Source of the DNA: a virus
DNA: 25,802 nt
IMG/VR virus record: IMGVR_UViG_3300044994_000177
Span: 1-25,802 of that record
Direction: 5' to 3' (one strand)
Made by a program: the position numbers and the translations under genes. The notes beneath the pieces were generated by a model. That model had not been told where the DNA came from, did no database searches, and saw only the letters and a list, made by a program, of their open reading frames with translations. Positions within the stretch are counted from its first letter, which is position 1; every line of letters starts with the position of its first letter. This document shows positions 1 through 7,334 of the stretch, piece after piece.

Positions 1-121
1 CGACGGCGGCACACTGTCAGGCAACTGGCTGGTAACGTCTGCCGCTCTGAGTATTGAAGATTCGCAGGTGGTCAGGGAGTCGTACACCCTTGTAAATCGC
101 GGAGTCATCGCGCTAACCTAA
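1..121 (+). CDS. Tail-tube-like protein, C-terminal end (partial)
   Basis: The open frame enters from the left edge (codons from base 2) and stops with TAA at 119-121, giving 39 residues. The tail resembles the last residues of the next gene: both show a V..E.Y...NRG pattern followed by a short hydrophobic/Thr ending (NRGVIALT here, NRGAVTIT there). The sequence therefore shows two tandem genes with related C-termini. Phage tail tube proteins are the family expected just before the chaperones and tape measure, so I infer this is a paralogous tube or tube-related subunit. The start lies outside the window, so total length and domain content cannot be judged. Confidence 0.55.
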   Translation, partial: DGGTLSGNWLVTSAALSIEDSQVVRESYTLVNRGVIALT

Positions 122-122
122 A

Positions 123-908
123 ATGTCAAACAGAGTTACAGCCCTTCAGTTGGTTTCGCTCAACATCGGCACGTCTGGACCCGGCTCCGACATTAAAGCC
201 GTCTTGATTAACGGGCAAATGAGCATCACGATGGCGACCGCAGATGCACGCGGCATGGGCACGGGGCAGGCGATCGAACGCCACGTTCCGGTCAAAGAGT
301 CGGCAACCGGTGCTATCGAGTTTCTGCGCTTCCAGTCAGGCAACGAGATTACCAACCTAAACGTGACGGTTTTCTCGCCCGGCGGCGTTGAACTAGGCAC
401 CATGCGCTCGTGCGCTATTTCGTTTGAGGTCGAAACGGAGGACGGTTCCGCAGCAGCTACCCGTTGGACGTTTGCCAACCGGTTAGGTCAGACAATCAGG
501 GTGCGTGGCACATTGACGGCGAACACGTCCGGCGGTAACGCGCAAAGAACGGCGATTGCTGGCGTTCTATCTGGCACGGCGGTTACAATGACGTTCGCAA
601 CGGGCGCGGGCAACTCTATCGGATTTCCGGCGCGAATTGTGAGCGTCGGCACAGCGAGCACTAGGGGAGGTATCACCACTTACGATATCGAACTAATCAG
701 CAACGGGGGTTCTGCAACGGTTACCGGTTACAACGCGTTTTTGCAAGGCGTCGGCGCCGCTACATATTTTCTCAGTATGAACGCAGGGGACGGCTCGTTG
801 GTGCAGATGGATTGCCTTTTTACGAGCGGTGAGGTCACCGTTGAAAACGGTGCAATTGTCACCGAGCGTTACGAATTTGCAAACAGAGGAGCAGTCACGA
901 TTACATGA
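123..908 (+). CDS. Major tail tube protein (probable)
   Basis: 261 residues, starting at ATG one base after the previous stop. The composition is rich in Gly, Thr, Ser and Val with alternating hydrophobic residues, as expected of a beta-barrel tube subunit, with no signal peptide or membrane segment. Its place immediately before the frameshifting chaperone pair and the tape measure is the classical position of the tail tube gene in long-tailed phages. A Gly/Ala/Thr-rich middle (about residues 130-200) could be an inserted domain. The C-terminus resembles that of the partial gene upstream. Assignment is by position and composition; no catalytic motif exists to confirm it. No clear Shine-Dalgarno precedes it, so translation is probably coupled to the upstream gene. 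Confidence 0.65.
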   Translation: MSNRVTALQLVSLNIGTSGPGSDIKAVLINGQMSITMATADARGMGTGQAIERHVPVKESATGAIEFLRFQSGNEITNLNVTVFSPGGVELGTMRSCAISFEVETEDGSAAATRWTFANRLGQTIRVRGTLTANTSGGNAQRTAIAGVLSGTAVTMTFATGAGNSIGFPARIVSVGTASTRGGITTYDIELISNGGSATVTGYNAFLQGVGAATYFLSMNAGDGSLVQMDCLFTSGEVTVENGAIVTERYEFANRGAVTIT

Positions 909-1027
909 CAGACAAAAACAAAAAACCAAAACAAGAAGTGGAGCAGACAGAAGAGAAGGACGTTGGCGCCGGCGGTCGCTTGTGCGAGCCGGTTGTAGAG
1001 AGCGAGGAGGAATCGGACGGTGCTTAG
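905..1027 (+). CDS. Small acidic protein, 40 residues, unknown
   Basis: ATG at 905 overlaps the tail tube stop as ATGA and the frame ends with TAG at 1025-1027. The peptide begins MTDKNKKPKQEVEQ and continues very rich in Glu, so it has a basic start followed by an acidic body and is probably disordered. The frame is -1 relative to the tail tube gene, so a frameshifted C-terminal extension is an alternative, but the ATGA overlap argues for a separate coupled gene. The next gene's GTG (1020) lies before this stop, so it is linked on both sides. Function unknown. Confidence 0.5.
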   Translation: MTDKNKKPKQEVEQTEEKDVGAGGRLCEPVVESEEESDGA

Positions 1028-1316
1028 TTTGCCCGAATTGATGGCGATTCAGCCGAGCAGCAGGCGCGTCTACATCGGCGTTGTCGGGTTCGTTCACATC
1101 CTGTTTTTCAGGCTGGCGTTCCGATTGACGCCGGTTGACCTTAACGCTAATCAGACGGTTTCTCTTGCAGGCGTTGCGTCGGTTAGGCTGGGCGTTTTGT
1201 TCGACCAGCTAATCAGGGCGTTGGGCGGCAAAGATGGTCTTTGGGAATCAGACGAGCAACGGGCATCCGCTGGCGTCGGCTCTGTTACAGGTAGAGTATT
1301 TATCGAAATCAGATGA
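1020..1316 (+). CDS. Tail-region hypothetical protein (98 residues)
   Basis: Starts at GTG 1020, inside the end of the small acidic gene. An AGGAGG-type ribosome site lies at about 1003-1008, a slightly long spacing; the in-frame ATG at 1041 is an alternative start. The protein is a mix of hydrophobic strands without a recognisable motif. Residues 20-35 are hydrophobic (VGVVGFVHILFF-like) but are not a convincing membrane helix in a tail operon. It ends in an ATGA overlap with the chaperone gene. Position between tube and chaperones suggests a tail completion or minor tail role, but I do not recognise the family. Confidence 0.6.
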   Translation: MLSLPELMAIQPSSRRVYIGVVGFVHILFFRLAFRLTPVDLNANQTVSLAGVASVRLGVLFDQLIRALGGKDGLWESDEQRASAGVGSVTGRVFIEIR

Positions 1317-1792
1317 GTAGCTTAAATAATCTAATTGACCTCGCGCCAGAGCGCAAAACCGAGGTGGTGGTTCAGGCGGGCGGCGAGATCTTGCGGTTCA
1401 TTCTGCCGACGACCTTCGACGACTTTATGACGATTCGGCGCCAGTCCAGCCAGTGGGCTTTAGACTATATAGAAGGGCGCGTTTTTCCGCCTGCAACATA
1501 CGCCGGTCTTCCGCTGGCGACTTCGGAGGACGTTCTGGCGTCTTGCTGGATGCTTGCGGCGATGGATGCCGACCCGCAAAACACATGTTGGCTGTACTCG
1601 CGTCTGGCTGCTGTCCATTGGGAGGTCTTTGGTCAGATTATGCAGGCGGTCACAGACGAGATAGGCGTTTCGACGGTCGAGGTTGAAAAGGTCCGTATCG
1701 AGGACGCTAAAAAAAATTGCAATCCAACAGCATGTACCGATGGCGACTGCAACTCGCCCGAGACGTGTACGGAAGGCACTACAGCGAACTAA
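1313..1792 (+). CDS. Tail assembly chaperone, zero-frame product (gpG-like)
   Basis: 159 residues, ATG overlapping the previous stop. Tail assembly chaperones bind the tape measure and recruit tube subunits. The residues up to about 132 look like an ordinary folded protein (FILPTTFDDFMTIRRQ, then an Ala/Trp-rich helical part). At codons 133-135 (AAA AAA AAT) the gene crosses a run of eight A, beyond which the zero frame encodes a Cys-rich tail (Cys 136, 141, 146, 152) before TAA at 1790-1792. The -1 frame is open from the A run to a stop that overlaps the tape measure start, the arrangement of lambda G/GT. The order G, GT, tape measure is the strongest support. Confidence 0.8.
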   Translation: MSSLNNLIDLAPERKTEVVVQAGGEILRFILPTTFDDFMTIRRQSSQWALDYIEGRVFPPATYAGLPLATSEDVLASCWMLAAMDADPQNTCWLYSRLAAVHWEVFGQIMQAVTDEIGVSTVEVEKVRIEDAKKNCNPTACTDGDCNSPETCTEGTTAN

Positions 1793-1896
1793 CGCCGGAG
1801 CAAGCGAACAACCTAACCGAACTGCTCGCGCTGGCGATAATCGAGAGCGAAGAGCAAGACAAGGCGTTTAAGGACATCAGGCAGAGGAAACAATGA
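1313..1896 (+). CDS. Tail assembly chaperone, -1 frameshift fusion (gpGT-like)
   Basis: If ribosomes slip back one base at 1711-1717, translation continues with TTG at 1717 for 59 more codons and stops with TGA at 1894-1896, giving about 194 residues. The added segment (contains MYRWRLQLARDVYG, HYSELTPEQ and ELLALAIIESEEQDK) is protein-like, helical and charged, unlike the Arg-rich +1 frame. Its stop overlaps the tape measure ATG as ATGA. It has no good start of its own near the junction except an internal ATG at about 1732. In the known family the fusion is a minor product whose T part contacts the tube subunit. I infer the same here from arrangement and reading quality. Confidence 0.8.
1709..1717 (+). 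promoter_or_regulatory. Programmed -1 frameshift slippery site
   Basis: Eight consecutive A (1709-1716) followed by T. In the chaperone frame the codons are AAA AAA AAT, so A_AAA_AAT at 1711-1717 fits the X_XXY_YYZ heptamer. The -1 frame downstream is open to the tape measure start, and the zero frame stops at 1792. Confidence 0.75.
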
Positions 1897-3698
1897 GCGT
1901 TGACAGGTTAGTAACTTCAGTTGAGCTTCGGGACGGTGTAAGCGGTCCTGCGCGTGGTGTTCGCCGGTCAACCGATGATGTCGCCAAGAGTATGGATAAG
2001 CTCTTAGGCAAACAGGGCGGCGATGCCTTCCGGAATCTGAATACCCTCTTCCCCTCCTTGACCAGCAATATTACGAATTTCGCGAACGTAATACCCGCTG
2101 CGGGTGCGAAGTTTTCGGCGTTCGGCAAGTTGCTGGCTAACCCTGTTGGGCTAGGTGCTTTGGCTGTCGGTCTGACTGCGGCGGCGGCGGCGTTTGGTGC
2201 GTTTTCATCGCTCGCTACGGCGGCGACGGGCTATGTAACAGGATTCATGCAAGCGGTCGGCAGCTACGCGGGTTCCGGTCTACGTGCGTTCGGGCAGTCT
2301 ATATTCTTCGGACTGAGTAAACCGTTCATTGAGGCAGCTAAATCTATGGATCAGTACGAGCGCAAGTTCATTGCCATTATGGGCAAAACACAGGCACGGC
2401 AGATGGTCAATTTTGTCGTTGGCTACGCAGAGAATTCTCGCCTGCTTTTGCCTGAGCTGATGGACATTGCGCGCATCCTCCCGCGTCTTGGGTTGGGCAA
2501 TCAGATTGAGCGGATGATGCGGATGGTGGAGACGCTCGCGGTCTCTGGTCCGGGCGATGCAAACTCAAACGCGCAGGGCGTGCTAGCGGCGTTGCAGATG
2601 ATAGCCGGCGGACGCGGTGAAATGGCGATGCGCCGCAGGTTGATGCAGTTTGGAGTCACGGAAGACCGTTTGCGTGAATTCGGCGGCATCGACGACCTGA
2701 AGAGCGCGACGCCTGCTCAGATGTTCGAGGCGTTGGCGCGTCTGACTGAAAATTTCAGCTACTTCAAAGACGTTCTCGCCAGCAACGCGAATAGTATCGA
2801 CAACGTCTTGGGCAGCTTTGAGCAAACTATCATGATGGCAAAAGCTGCCATCGGTAAAGCGGTTGCCGAGTTCATGTTGCCCGCTCTTACAGGTGCCCAG
2901 CAGGTCATTAAATACGTTTCAGAATCGGGACTTCTGGAAAAGGTCACTAAACAGATTGGCACCCTATTTGGTGCGGATGACGAGAACGCTATGGGTCGCT
3001 CGATTGCGTTTATGGCGGCGGCGGTGGAGCGGCTATCTGAAATTTGGGATATCGTGGTCGAGTACTTCAAAGACCTCTGGGGCGCGCTCTCGGGGATTCT
3101 GTCCGCGTCTTGGGCGACTTTGGCGGACATCCTCACCCAATTTCTGACAGCGTTCAGGCAGCCAATGATCCTGTTGGTTCAGGCTCTAGGCTTGTTCGTC
3201 CCAGCCGCCGCAATCGTAGCCCAACAGTTAAAGGCGTTGTCTGGCGACATCAAGGCGGGCAACCAGACTAAGGACGCGTTTGACATGTTCGGTCAGATTT
3301 TTGAGGCATTTCGACAGCGTGGTTTTGAGTTTGGCAAATCGATTGCCGACAGAGCCAAAGAAATAGAGGAGGGCGCGAGAGCGAGGGCTGACCAGCCCGC
3401 GACCGCCCCGAGCTTGCAGAACGTTACGAGACTTGAGGATGAGGACGACCTCGGACTTGACGCGGTGCTTGGGAAAACGTCCCCTCTGGTTGCTGCTGTC
3501 ACTGAAAACACGAAAGCCCTTCGCGACATGGCGGCGGTCGTCATGGGTGGCGGCGAGTTAGCGCGAACCGGTGTAACGGCGTCGGATTTGTCAGGTGTTC
3601 AGAGCGCGTCGGCGTTTGCGCGTGCGTTGGAGCAGGCGTTGGAGTCGTTGGCGGTTCGGGGTCATCGCTCCATTGCGATTTCCCGCCCGATGCCCTAA
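1893..3698 (+). CDS. Tail tape measure protein
   Basis: 601 residues with a good ribosome site (AGAGGAAACA) before the ATG at 1893, which overlaps the frameshifted chaperone stop. It is largely helical, with Ala/Gly-rich hydrophobic stretches at about residues 70-125 (GLGALAVGLTAAAAAFGAF) and 385-450, and an N-terminal coil starting VDRLVTSVELRDGVSGPARG, typical of tape measures. It sets tail length and is thought to be ejected with the DNA. At 601 residues it is short for the family; at the usual 0.15 nm per residue a tail of roughly 90 nm is expected (inference). Residues 500-535 are charged and probably disordered. The stop overlaps the end of a convergent minus-strand gene by four bases, so there is no room for an ordinary terminator. 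Confidence 0.9.
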   Translation: MSVDRLVTSVELRDGVSGPARGVRRSTDDVAKSMDKLLGKQGGDAFRNLNTLFPSLTSNITNFANVIPAAGAKFSAFGKLLANPVGLGALAVGLTAAAAAFGAFSSLATAATGYVTGFMQAVGSYAGSGLRAFGQSIFFGLSKPFIEAAKSMDQYERKFIAIMGKTQARQMVNFVVGYAENSRLLLPELMDIARILPRLGLGNQIERMMRMVETLAVSGPGDANSNAQGVLAALQMIAGGRGEMAMRRRLMQFGVTEDRLREFGGIDDLKSATPAQMFEALARLTENFSYFKDVLASNANSIDNVLGSFEQTIMMAKAAIGKAVAEFMLPALTGAQQVIKYVSESGLLEKVTKQIGTLFGADDENAMGRSIAFMAAAVERLSEIWDIVVEYFKDLWGALSGILSASWATLADILTQFLTAFRQPMILLVQALGLFVPAAAIVAQQLKALSGDIKAGNQTKDAFDMFGQIFEAFRQRGFEFGKSIADRAKEIEEGARARADQPATAPSLQNVTRLEDEDDLGLDAVLGKTSPLVAAVTENTKALRDMAAVVMGGGELARTGVTASDLSGVQSASAFARALEQALESLAVRGHRSIAISRPMP

Positions 3699-3832
3699 AG
3701 TTCTGACAGTTCGCGCTCCGCTTCGTTAGCAAGTGCCAGTTCGGCGAGCTTCTCCATCCGCCACATTTCAGCGAGCAGTTCGAGTTCTACGAAGTCTTCC
3801 TCGGTTAGGTTCTGCGGGTCGATGGTGTTCAT
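3695..3832 (-). CDS. Small acidic helical protein, 45 residues, unknown
   Basis: The minus-strand frame reads from ATG (3832-3830) to TAG (3697-3695). The start is preceded by a strong AGGAGG seven bases away, and the ATG overlaps the stop of the upstream minus gene as ATGA. The peptide (begins MNTIDPQNLTEEDF) is rich in Glu, Leu and Ala with heptad-like spacing, so probably one or two helices. It is the last gene of the three-gene minus cassette and runs into the tape measure end. Coupled start, good ribosome site and non-random composition support a real gene. Function unknown. Confidence 0.65.
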   Translation of the reverse strand: MNTIDPQNLTEEDFVELELLAEMWRMEKLAELALANEAERELSEL

Positions 3833-4263
3833 TTTGTTCCTCCTGATTGTACCCCGCCGAACTCAGCGACAAGGGCGCGTATCCTCATCATCTCGTCGAG
3901 AAATGCTTCAGATGGTTCGGTTCCAGCGGTGTATTGCAGGACGCCGCCGGTGAAGCTAATCAGACCGATTGAGCGAAACTGCGCGAACGGGTTAGCGTTT
4001 TTACTGGGCTTGACAGACAGCACGAACGAGAACGATTTCCAAGTTCGGTCATCGTGCGAGCCGAACGTATAGCAGCACATATGCTCGCGTTTGCCGCCCT
4101 TGTAGTCTTGGCAAACTGAGACCCGCCCGCCCGTCTCGCTGACACAGCGGAGAAGCTGCACCGACCCGCCAGCCGCTATCAGGATTTGGGCTTTCAGGTA
4201 GTCGAGCCTTTGTTTGGGTTCGGTAAGCGACACGAGCAGCTTTTTCAGTTGTTCGCGGGTCAT
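3829..4263 (-). CDS. Hypothetical protein of the minus-strand tail-region cassette (144 residues)
   Basis: I chose the ATG at 4263 (MTREQLKKLL): it overlaps the upstream gene's stop as ATGA and lies seven bases after GGAGG. The ATG two codons earlier (4269) sits almost on that ribosome site. The N-terminus is a charged helix (residues 1-25), followed by a beta-rich body with three scattered cysteines (RCVS, VCQD, MCCY) and a C-terminal helix ending GGVQSGGTK. No family recognised and no signal peptide or membrane segment seen. It belongs to a cassette read against the tail genes, so it is more likely an accessory (moron-type) function than a virion part. Confidence 0.7.
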   Translation of the reverse strand: MTREQLKKLLVSLTEPKQRLDYLKAQILIAAGGSVQLLRCVSETGGRVSVCQDYKGGKREHMCCYTFGSHDDRTWKSFSFVLSVKPSKNANPFAQFRSIGLISFTGGVLQYTAGTEPSEAFLDEMMRIRALVAEFGGVQSGGTK

Positions 4264-4601
4264 TTGCATTCCTCCAACGCTGCCAGACGGTCAGCTAGCC
4301 TAGAGCCACACTCAACGACGATTTCGCCGCCCGACGCCATCGCGTGCAGGTGCGCTGGGTAATGCTCATCCAGTAGTGCGATTGGCGGATTCATCGAGTC
4401 GCCAACGAGAGCCTCGTATTTGGTGACCCGTGGGTCGTCGTGGTCGTATTCCGTCTCGTGCGGGTTGTAAGTCCAGCGGAGTTCGTCGCCGTCGATTGTG
4501 ACGATGACGGGACCGCAGCCCCTGTAATCGCCGGTGCTTCGCGCGTCGAACGTGCAGTAGACCATAGGGTGGTGAGTTTTTGTGTTGATTTGTGTTTTCA
4601 T
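4260..4601 (-). CDS. Hypothetical protein, first gene of the minus cassette (113 residues)
   Basis: ATG at 4601 is preceded by AGGA at five bases. The sequence is acidic and His/Asp/Tyr-rich in the middle (YNPHETEYDHDDPRV), with a beta-strand start (MVYCTFDAR, VIVTIDGDELRW) and a helical C-terminus ending in AALEECK. The second Met (residue 13, MVYCTF) is an alternative start, but the first has the ribosome site. It is the promoter-proximal gene, about 40 bases downstream of the predicted transcription start, and overlaps the next gene by four bases. I do not recognise a family. Confidence 0.7.
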   Translation of the reverse strand: MKTQINTKTHHPMVYCTFDARSTGDYRGCGPVIVTIDGDELRWTYNPHETEYDHDDPRVTKYEALVGDSMNPPIALLDEHYPAHLHAMASGGEIVVECGSRLADRLAALEECK

Positions 4602-4648
4602 GTTTTCCTGAGCGTCTTACCAGGTTCGTTTTTTTGTGCGCTATATAT

Positions 4649-4679
4649 ATTATGACGCACCACACAAAGGAAAGGTTTC
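4649..4679 (-). promoter_or_regulatory. Minus-strand promoter/operator element, copy 1
   Basis: Read on the minus strand it is GAAACCTTT, 16 bases, CATAAT. The same two blocks with the same 16-base gap occur at 15077-15107 before the other minus operon. CATAAT is a plausible -10. Its complement extends to TATTAT, so the element could also fire towards the plus strand. The start codon at 4601 follows with a leader of about 42 bases that carries AGGA. The upstream block is not a classical TTGACA. Confidence 0.65.
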
Positions 4680-4745
4680 AGAAATGGGCACTTTTCGGAC
4701 TTTTTTCTAATTTTGCATCAGATGTCTACATGTTCGCTCGTCGTG

Positions 4746-4751
4746 TATACT
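4746..4751 (+). promoter_or_regulatory. Candidate plus-strand -10 for the tail-tip genes
   Basis: TATACT lies in an otherwise GC-rich stretch, 75 bases before the ATG at 4827. No convincing -35 sits 16-18 bases upstream (the nearest TTGCAT is too far). A plus-strand promoter is needed here functionally, because the minus cassette interrupts the tail operon. TATTAT at 4648-4653 is an alternative. Confidence 0.35.
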
Positions 4752-4826
4752 AGTTCGGGGTCAAAAAGGGCGTGGTTTTCGGTTGTGGTTCCCCGTGTGT
4801 TCCCGCGCCCGACCCTGTAAACTGAG

Positions 4827-7334
4827 ATGACGATAAGCGGCGCAAAGGTCTGGTTAGACCATCAGCAACAGCGCGTCGGCGTGCATCGCCACAGCGTGAC
4901 AGCGTTCGCCAAAATCGAGGCGGATAACTCCGCGTTCTTGTCTGGCTGGCTCCAGAATCGCTTAATCACCGAGCCGCCGTACAATGTTTTCATCGAGCCG
5001 ACCGCCTACTCGGCGATGCTTTGCCCTATGGCTGCATCCAGACGCTGGCAGACTAACGTCTCGGGCATTTTCGAGCGGTTGCAGCTGTCGGATTTCGGGC
5101 AGGAGGGCACCGGCGGCGCGTTCATTCAGGGGCAATCCAAATTAGCCGGTGACTATTGGATACACGCCCGCAACACGACCAACCGAACGCTGCGCTCGAA
5201 CGCCACGCTGGTCAAAAATCAGGGTATCTTTGTTGCGCTCTACGTCGAGCAGATTGGCACAGACGTATTCGAGGTCGCCCGCGTCGGTTGGGCTGACGCC
5301 GGCATAACATCCTGCGTGCATATTCGGTTCTACTCGGACGGGCGGGCGGAGGTCTACGAACCAGACGGCACGTTCGCAACCTATTCATGGTTAGGCGAGG
5401 CTCTCAAGCCACAGCAGACAGACCGGCGCGCGGTTTCGGTGTTCATCGTGCCCGGACGCCAGCGCGAACTCATCGTATGGACAGACCAGGGTTCTTCCTT
5501 CAGTCACGCGCGCAACCTCAGCGCAACCGCATTAGCGGAACTCGACCCAGAAATCACGCCGGCTACTAAATGGTTCATCCATCTGGAGGGCACTGGTCGC
5601 AACGTTACGTTGCAAGGTAAACCGATTTTGTACGATGCGGAAGGGGTGCTTTATAGTGTGCCTCTCTATTTTGCGGCGCCTCCACCCGACACACTAGACA
5701 ACGAGGAATTGGAGTACGAGATTTACGGCGATTTTGTTTCTGACGTTCCTCAGCCTCAGTTAGTCGATGACGCTGGCAACCCGTTTATTCCGGACGGCAC
5801 CGAGCAGCAGGCGTTCATAGCCGTCGAACTGTTTAGCGCGAATGGGCGGGCGCGCACGCCGTTTATCTACGGGTTGGGCGCGACGTACCCGCCGGTCACC
5901 GTTAACACACCCGCCGATGACGTGGAAATCACCGCCCATGTTCAGGGTCTGTCGCTGCGCGTCCCTCAAAGCGCAGTTGGCGTTACGGCATCGTTCGACA
6001 TCGTGCGCCCTTCGGAGCTTGATGATTCTGATTCAGTTGACTATGTCGCCCGCCTCCGAGAGCTAGATAACCGACCGTTCAAAATCGAGGTTGGCGGTTA
6101 TGCGCTGATGGATGGGTACCTCGAAATCCCGAGCTACAACGATAGCTGGCACGAGGACGGCGTCCGCCTTCGCTGCACGGCAAACGACGGGTTCGCAAGC
6201 CTCAACCGGTATTTGTTCCGTGACCCGCTCCCGTTTGACGGGTCAACGCTTAGCGCGAACCTTGAATACCTCCTCGACACCTGCGGGGTGACCGAGCGGT
6301 CGATTGCCCGTTTTCCGAGTCCCGAAGACCCCGAGAAGGAATACGAAATTTCACAAGACGGTTGGCGCGCTGGTGGCTACCGATTCTCCTATCGCGCCAA
6401 TGCCGGCGATTCGGTCGGTCAATGGATTCAAACGCTGATTGATACGCATTTTCCGCACTATATATACGGGTTTAGACCTTCCGGATCCGGTAATTCCGAG
6501 TTCTTCGTCAAATCGCATATAGTCAGCGATGAGGAAATCGAGGACTCGCCAAAAATCTACTCAACGATTCAAGACGCTATCGACTATCTGGTTGACGAAC
6601 ACGCCATGACGGAGGTGGACGCCTCGAAGATTGCCAGCCAGATTACAGCCCAGAACCTTTACCGGCGGTCACTTCCAGCGGAGGCAACCGAGGTTAGAAT
6701 TACGGGCTATGACCGCATCAAGGAGCAGTTTTTGCAGGCGTACAAAATCGACGAGGTGGCAGAAGACCCCGAACTGCCGACGGTTGAGCGTCCGCGTAAC
6801 TGGTGCGGTGAGAAGCGCGTTGTTGCCATGTTCGATAACAGACTATCGTCACAAAAGCAGGTCGAAGAAATCTGTTACTGGAAATTCGAGCAGCTAACGA
6901 AAGTGCGCGACATGATAGAATTTGATTGCGGGCTGATTATGCACGAAGACGGGCGACCGCTCTGGCGGGGTGACGTCTTCCGCCTCATCCCGCCGAAGCC
7001 GCCAGGGGATGACGACGAGGGCGACCCGCCGAAGCCGCCAGGGGATGACGACGAGGGCGACCCGGAACCGATTATCGAGGGTGAGGTTTACCGGATTGTC
7101 GCAATGGACATGCGGTTTTCGCTGGAGAACGAGGAGGAGCAGTCCCTTGCCCGCGTCGTGCATTACACCTGCGAGCGGATTGGCGAAGAAACGCCGTGGG
7201 GTGGTCGCGCGTTTGGAACGACTATAGCCGACATCTACGAAGCGCGCGTTTGGCGGAACTGGGCGAATAAAAATGGCGGCGACATGATGACCGGGCAGCC
7301 GATACTAGCTATGCCTGTCGCTGCGGGTGGTTAG
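4827..7334 (+). CDS. Tail-tip/hub-type structural protein (835 residues)
   Basis: Begins at ATG 4827 with only a weak GAG before it. The first large gene after the tape measure, the usual place of Dit/Tal or baseplate-hub proteins. The N-terminal part (about 1-280) is beta-rich with several Trp residues. The middle (about 350-480) contains VRLRCTANDGFASLNRYLF and LDNRPFKIEVGGY segments, reminiscent of tail hub domains. At residues 722-745 a 12-residue Pro/Asp unit (PPKPPGDDDEGD) is repeated exactly twice, apparently a flexible linker, after which a short domain (EGEVYRIVAMDMRF) precedes a tail ending in AAGG. Function as a tail-tip component is inferred from size, position and composition. 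It is followed directly by the next large gene. Confidence 0.6.
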   Translation: MTISGAKVWLDHQQQRVGVHRHSVTAFAKIEADNSAFLSGWLQNRLITEPPYNVFIEPTAYSAMLCPMAASRRWQTNVSGIFERLQLSDFGQEGTGGAFIQGQSKLAGDYWIHARNTTNRTLRSNATLVKNQGIFVALYVEQIGTDVFEVARVGWADAGITSCVHIRFYSDGRAEVYEPDGTFATYSWLGEALKPQQTDRRAVSVFIVPGRQRELIVWTDQGSSFSHARNLSATALAELDPEITPATKWFIHLEGTGRNVTLQGKPILYDAEGVLYSVPLYFAAPPPDTLDNEELEYEIYGDFVSDVPQPQLVDDAGNPFIPDGTEQQAFIAVELFSANGRARTPFIYGLGATYPPVTVNTPADDVEITAHVQGLSLRVPQSAVGVTASFDIVRPSELDDSDSVDYVARLRELDNRPFKIEVGGYALMDGYLEIPSYNDSWHEDGVRLRCTANDGFASLNRYLFRDPLPFDGSTLSANLEYLLDTCGVTERSIARFPSPEDPEKEYEISQDGWRAGGYRFSYRANAGDSVGQWIQTLIDTHFPHYIYGFRPSGSGNSEFFVKSHIVSDEEIEDSPKIYSTIQDAIDYLVDEHAMTEVDASKIASQITAQNLYRRSLPAEATEVRITGYDRIKEQFLQAYKIDEVAEDPELPTVERPRNWCGEKRVVAMFDNRLSSQKQVEEICYWKFEQLTKVRDMIEFDCGLIMHEDGRPLWRGDVFRLIPPKPPGDDDEGDPPKPPGDDDEGDPEPIIEGEVYRIVAMDMRFSLENEEEQSLARVVHYTCERIGEETPWGGRAFGTTIADIYEARVWRNWANKNGGDMMTGQPILAMPVAAGG
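6990..7061 (+). repeat. Perfect 36-bp tandem repeat, two copies
   Basis: Bases 6990-7025 and 7026-7061 are identical and lie in frame inside the 835-residue tail protein, encoding PPKPPGDDDEGD twice. Exact identity, including synonymous positions, points to a recent duplication or ongoing slippage; each change would add or remove 12 residues without shifting frame. Confidence 0.95.

Larger units (their letters stand above)
4602..4826. other. Divergent intergenic region, no gene
   Basis: 225 bases separate the minus cassette from the tail-tip genes. It is locally AT-rich at 4640-4720, unlike its surroundings. It holds the repeated promoter element (4649-4679) and a candidate plus-strand -10. 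A GGGCG...CGCCC pairing (about 4768 with about 4806) has a long loop and is weak. No credible open frame was seen. Confidence 0.6.

Noticed and set aside
1683-1871. +1 frame peptide over the chaperone end
   Set aside because: Arg-rich and without family features; the -1 frame is the protein-like one and ends at the tape measure start.
4768-4810. Hairpin terminator before the tail-tip genes
   Set aside because: Only a five-pair GC stem with a loop over 30 bases and no T run.
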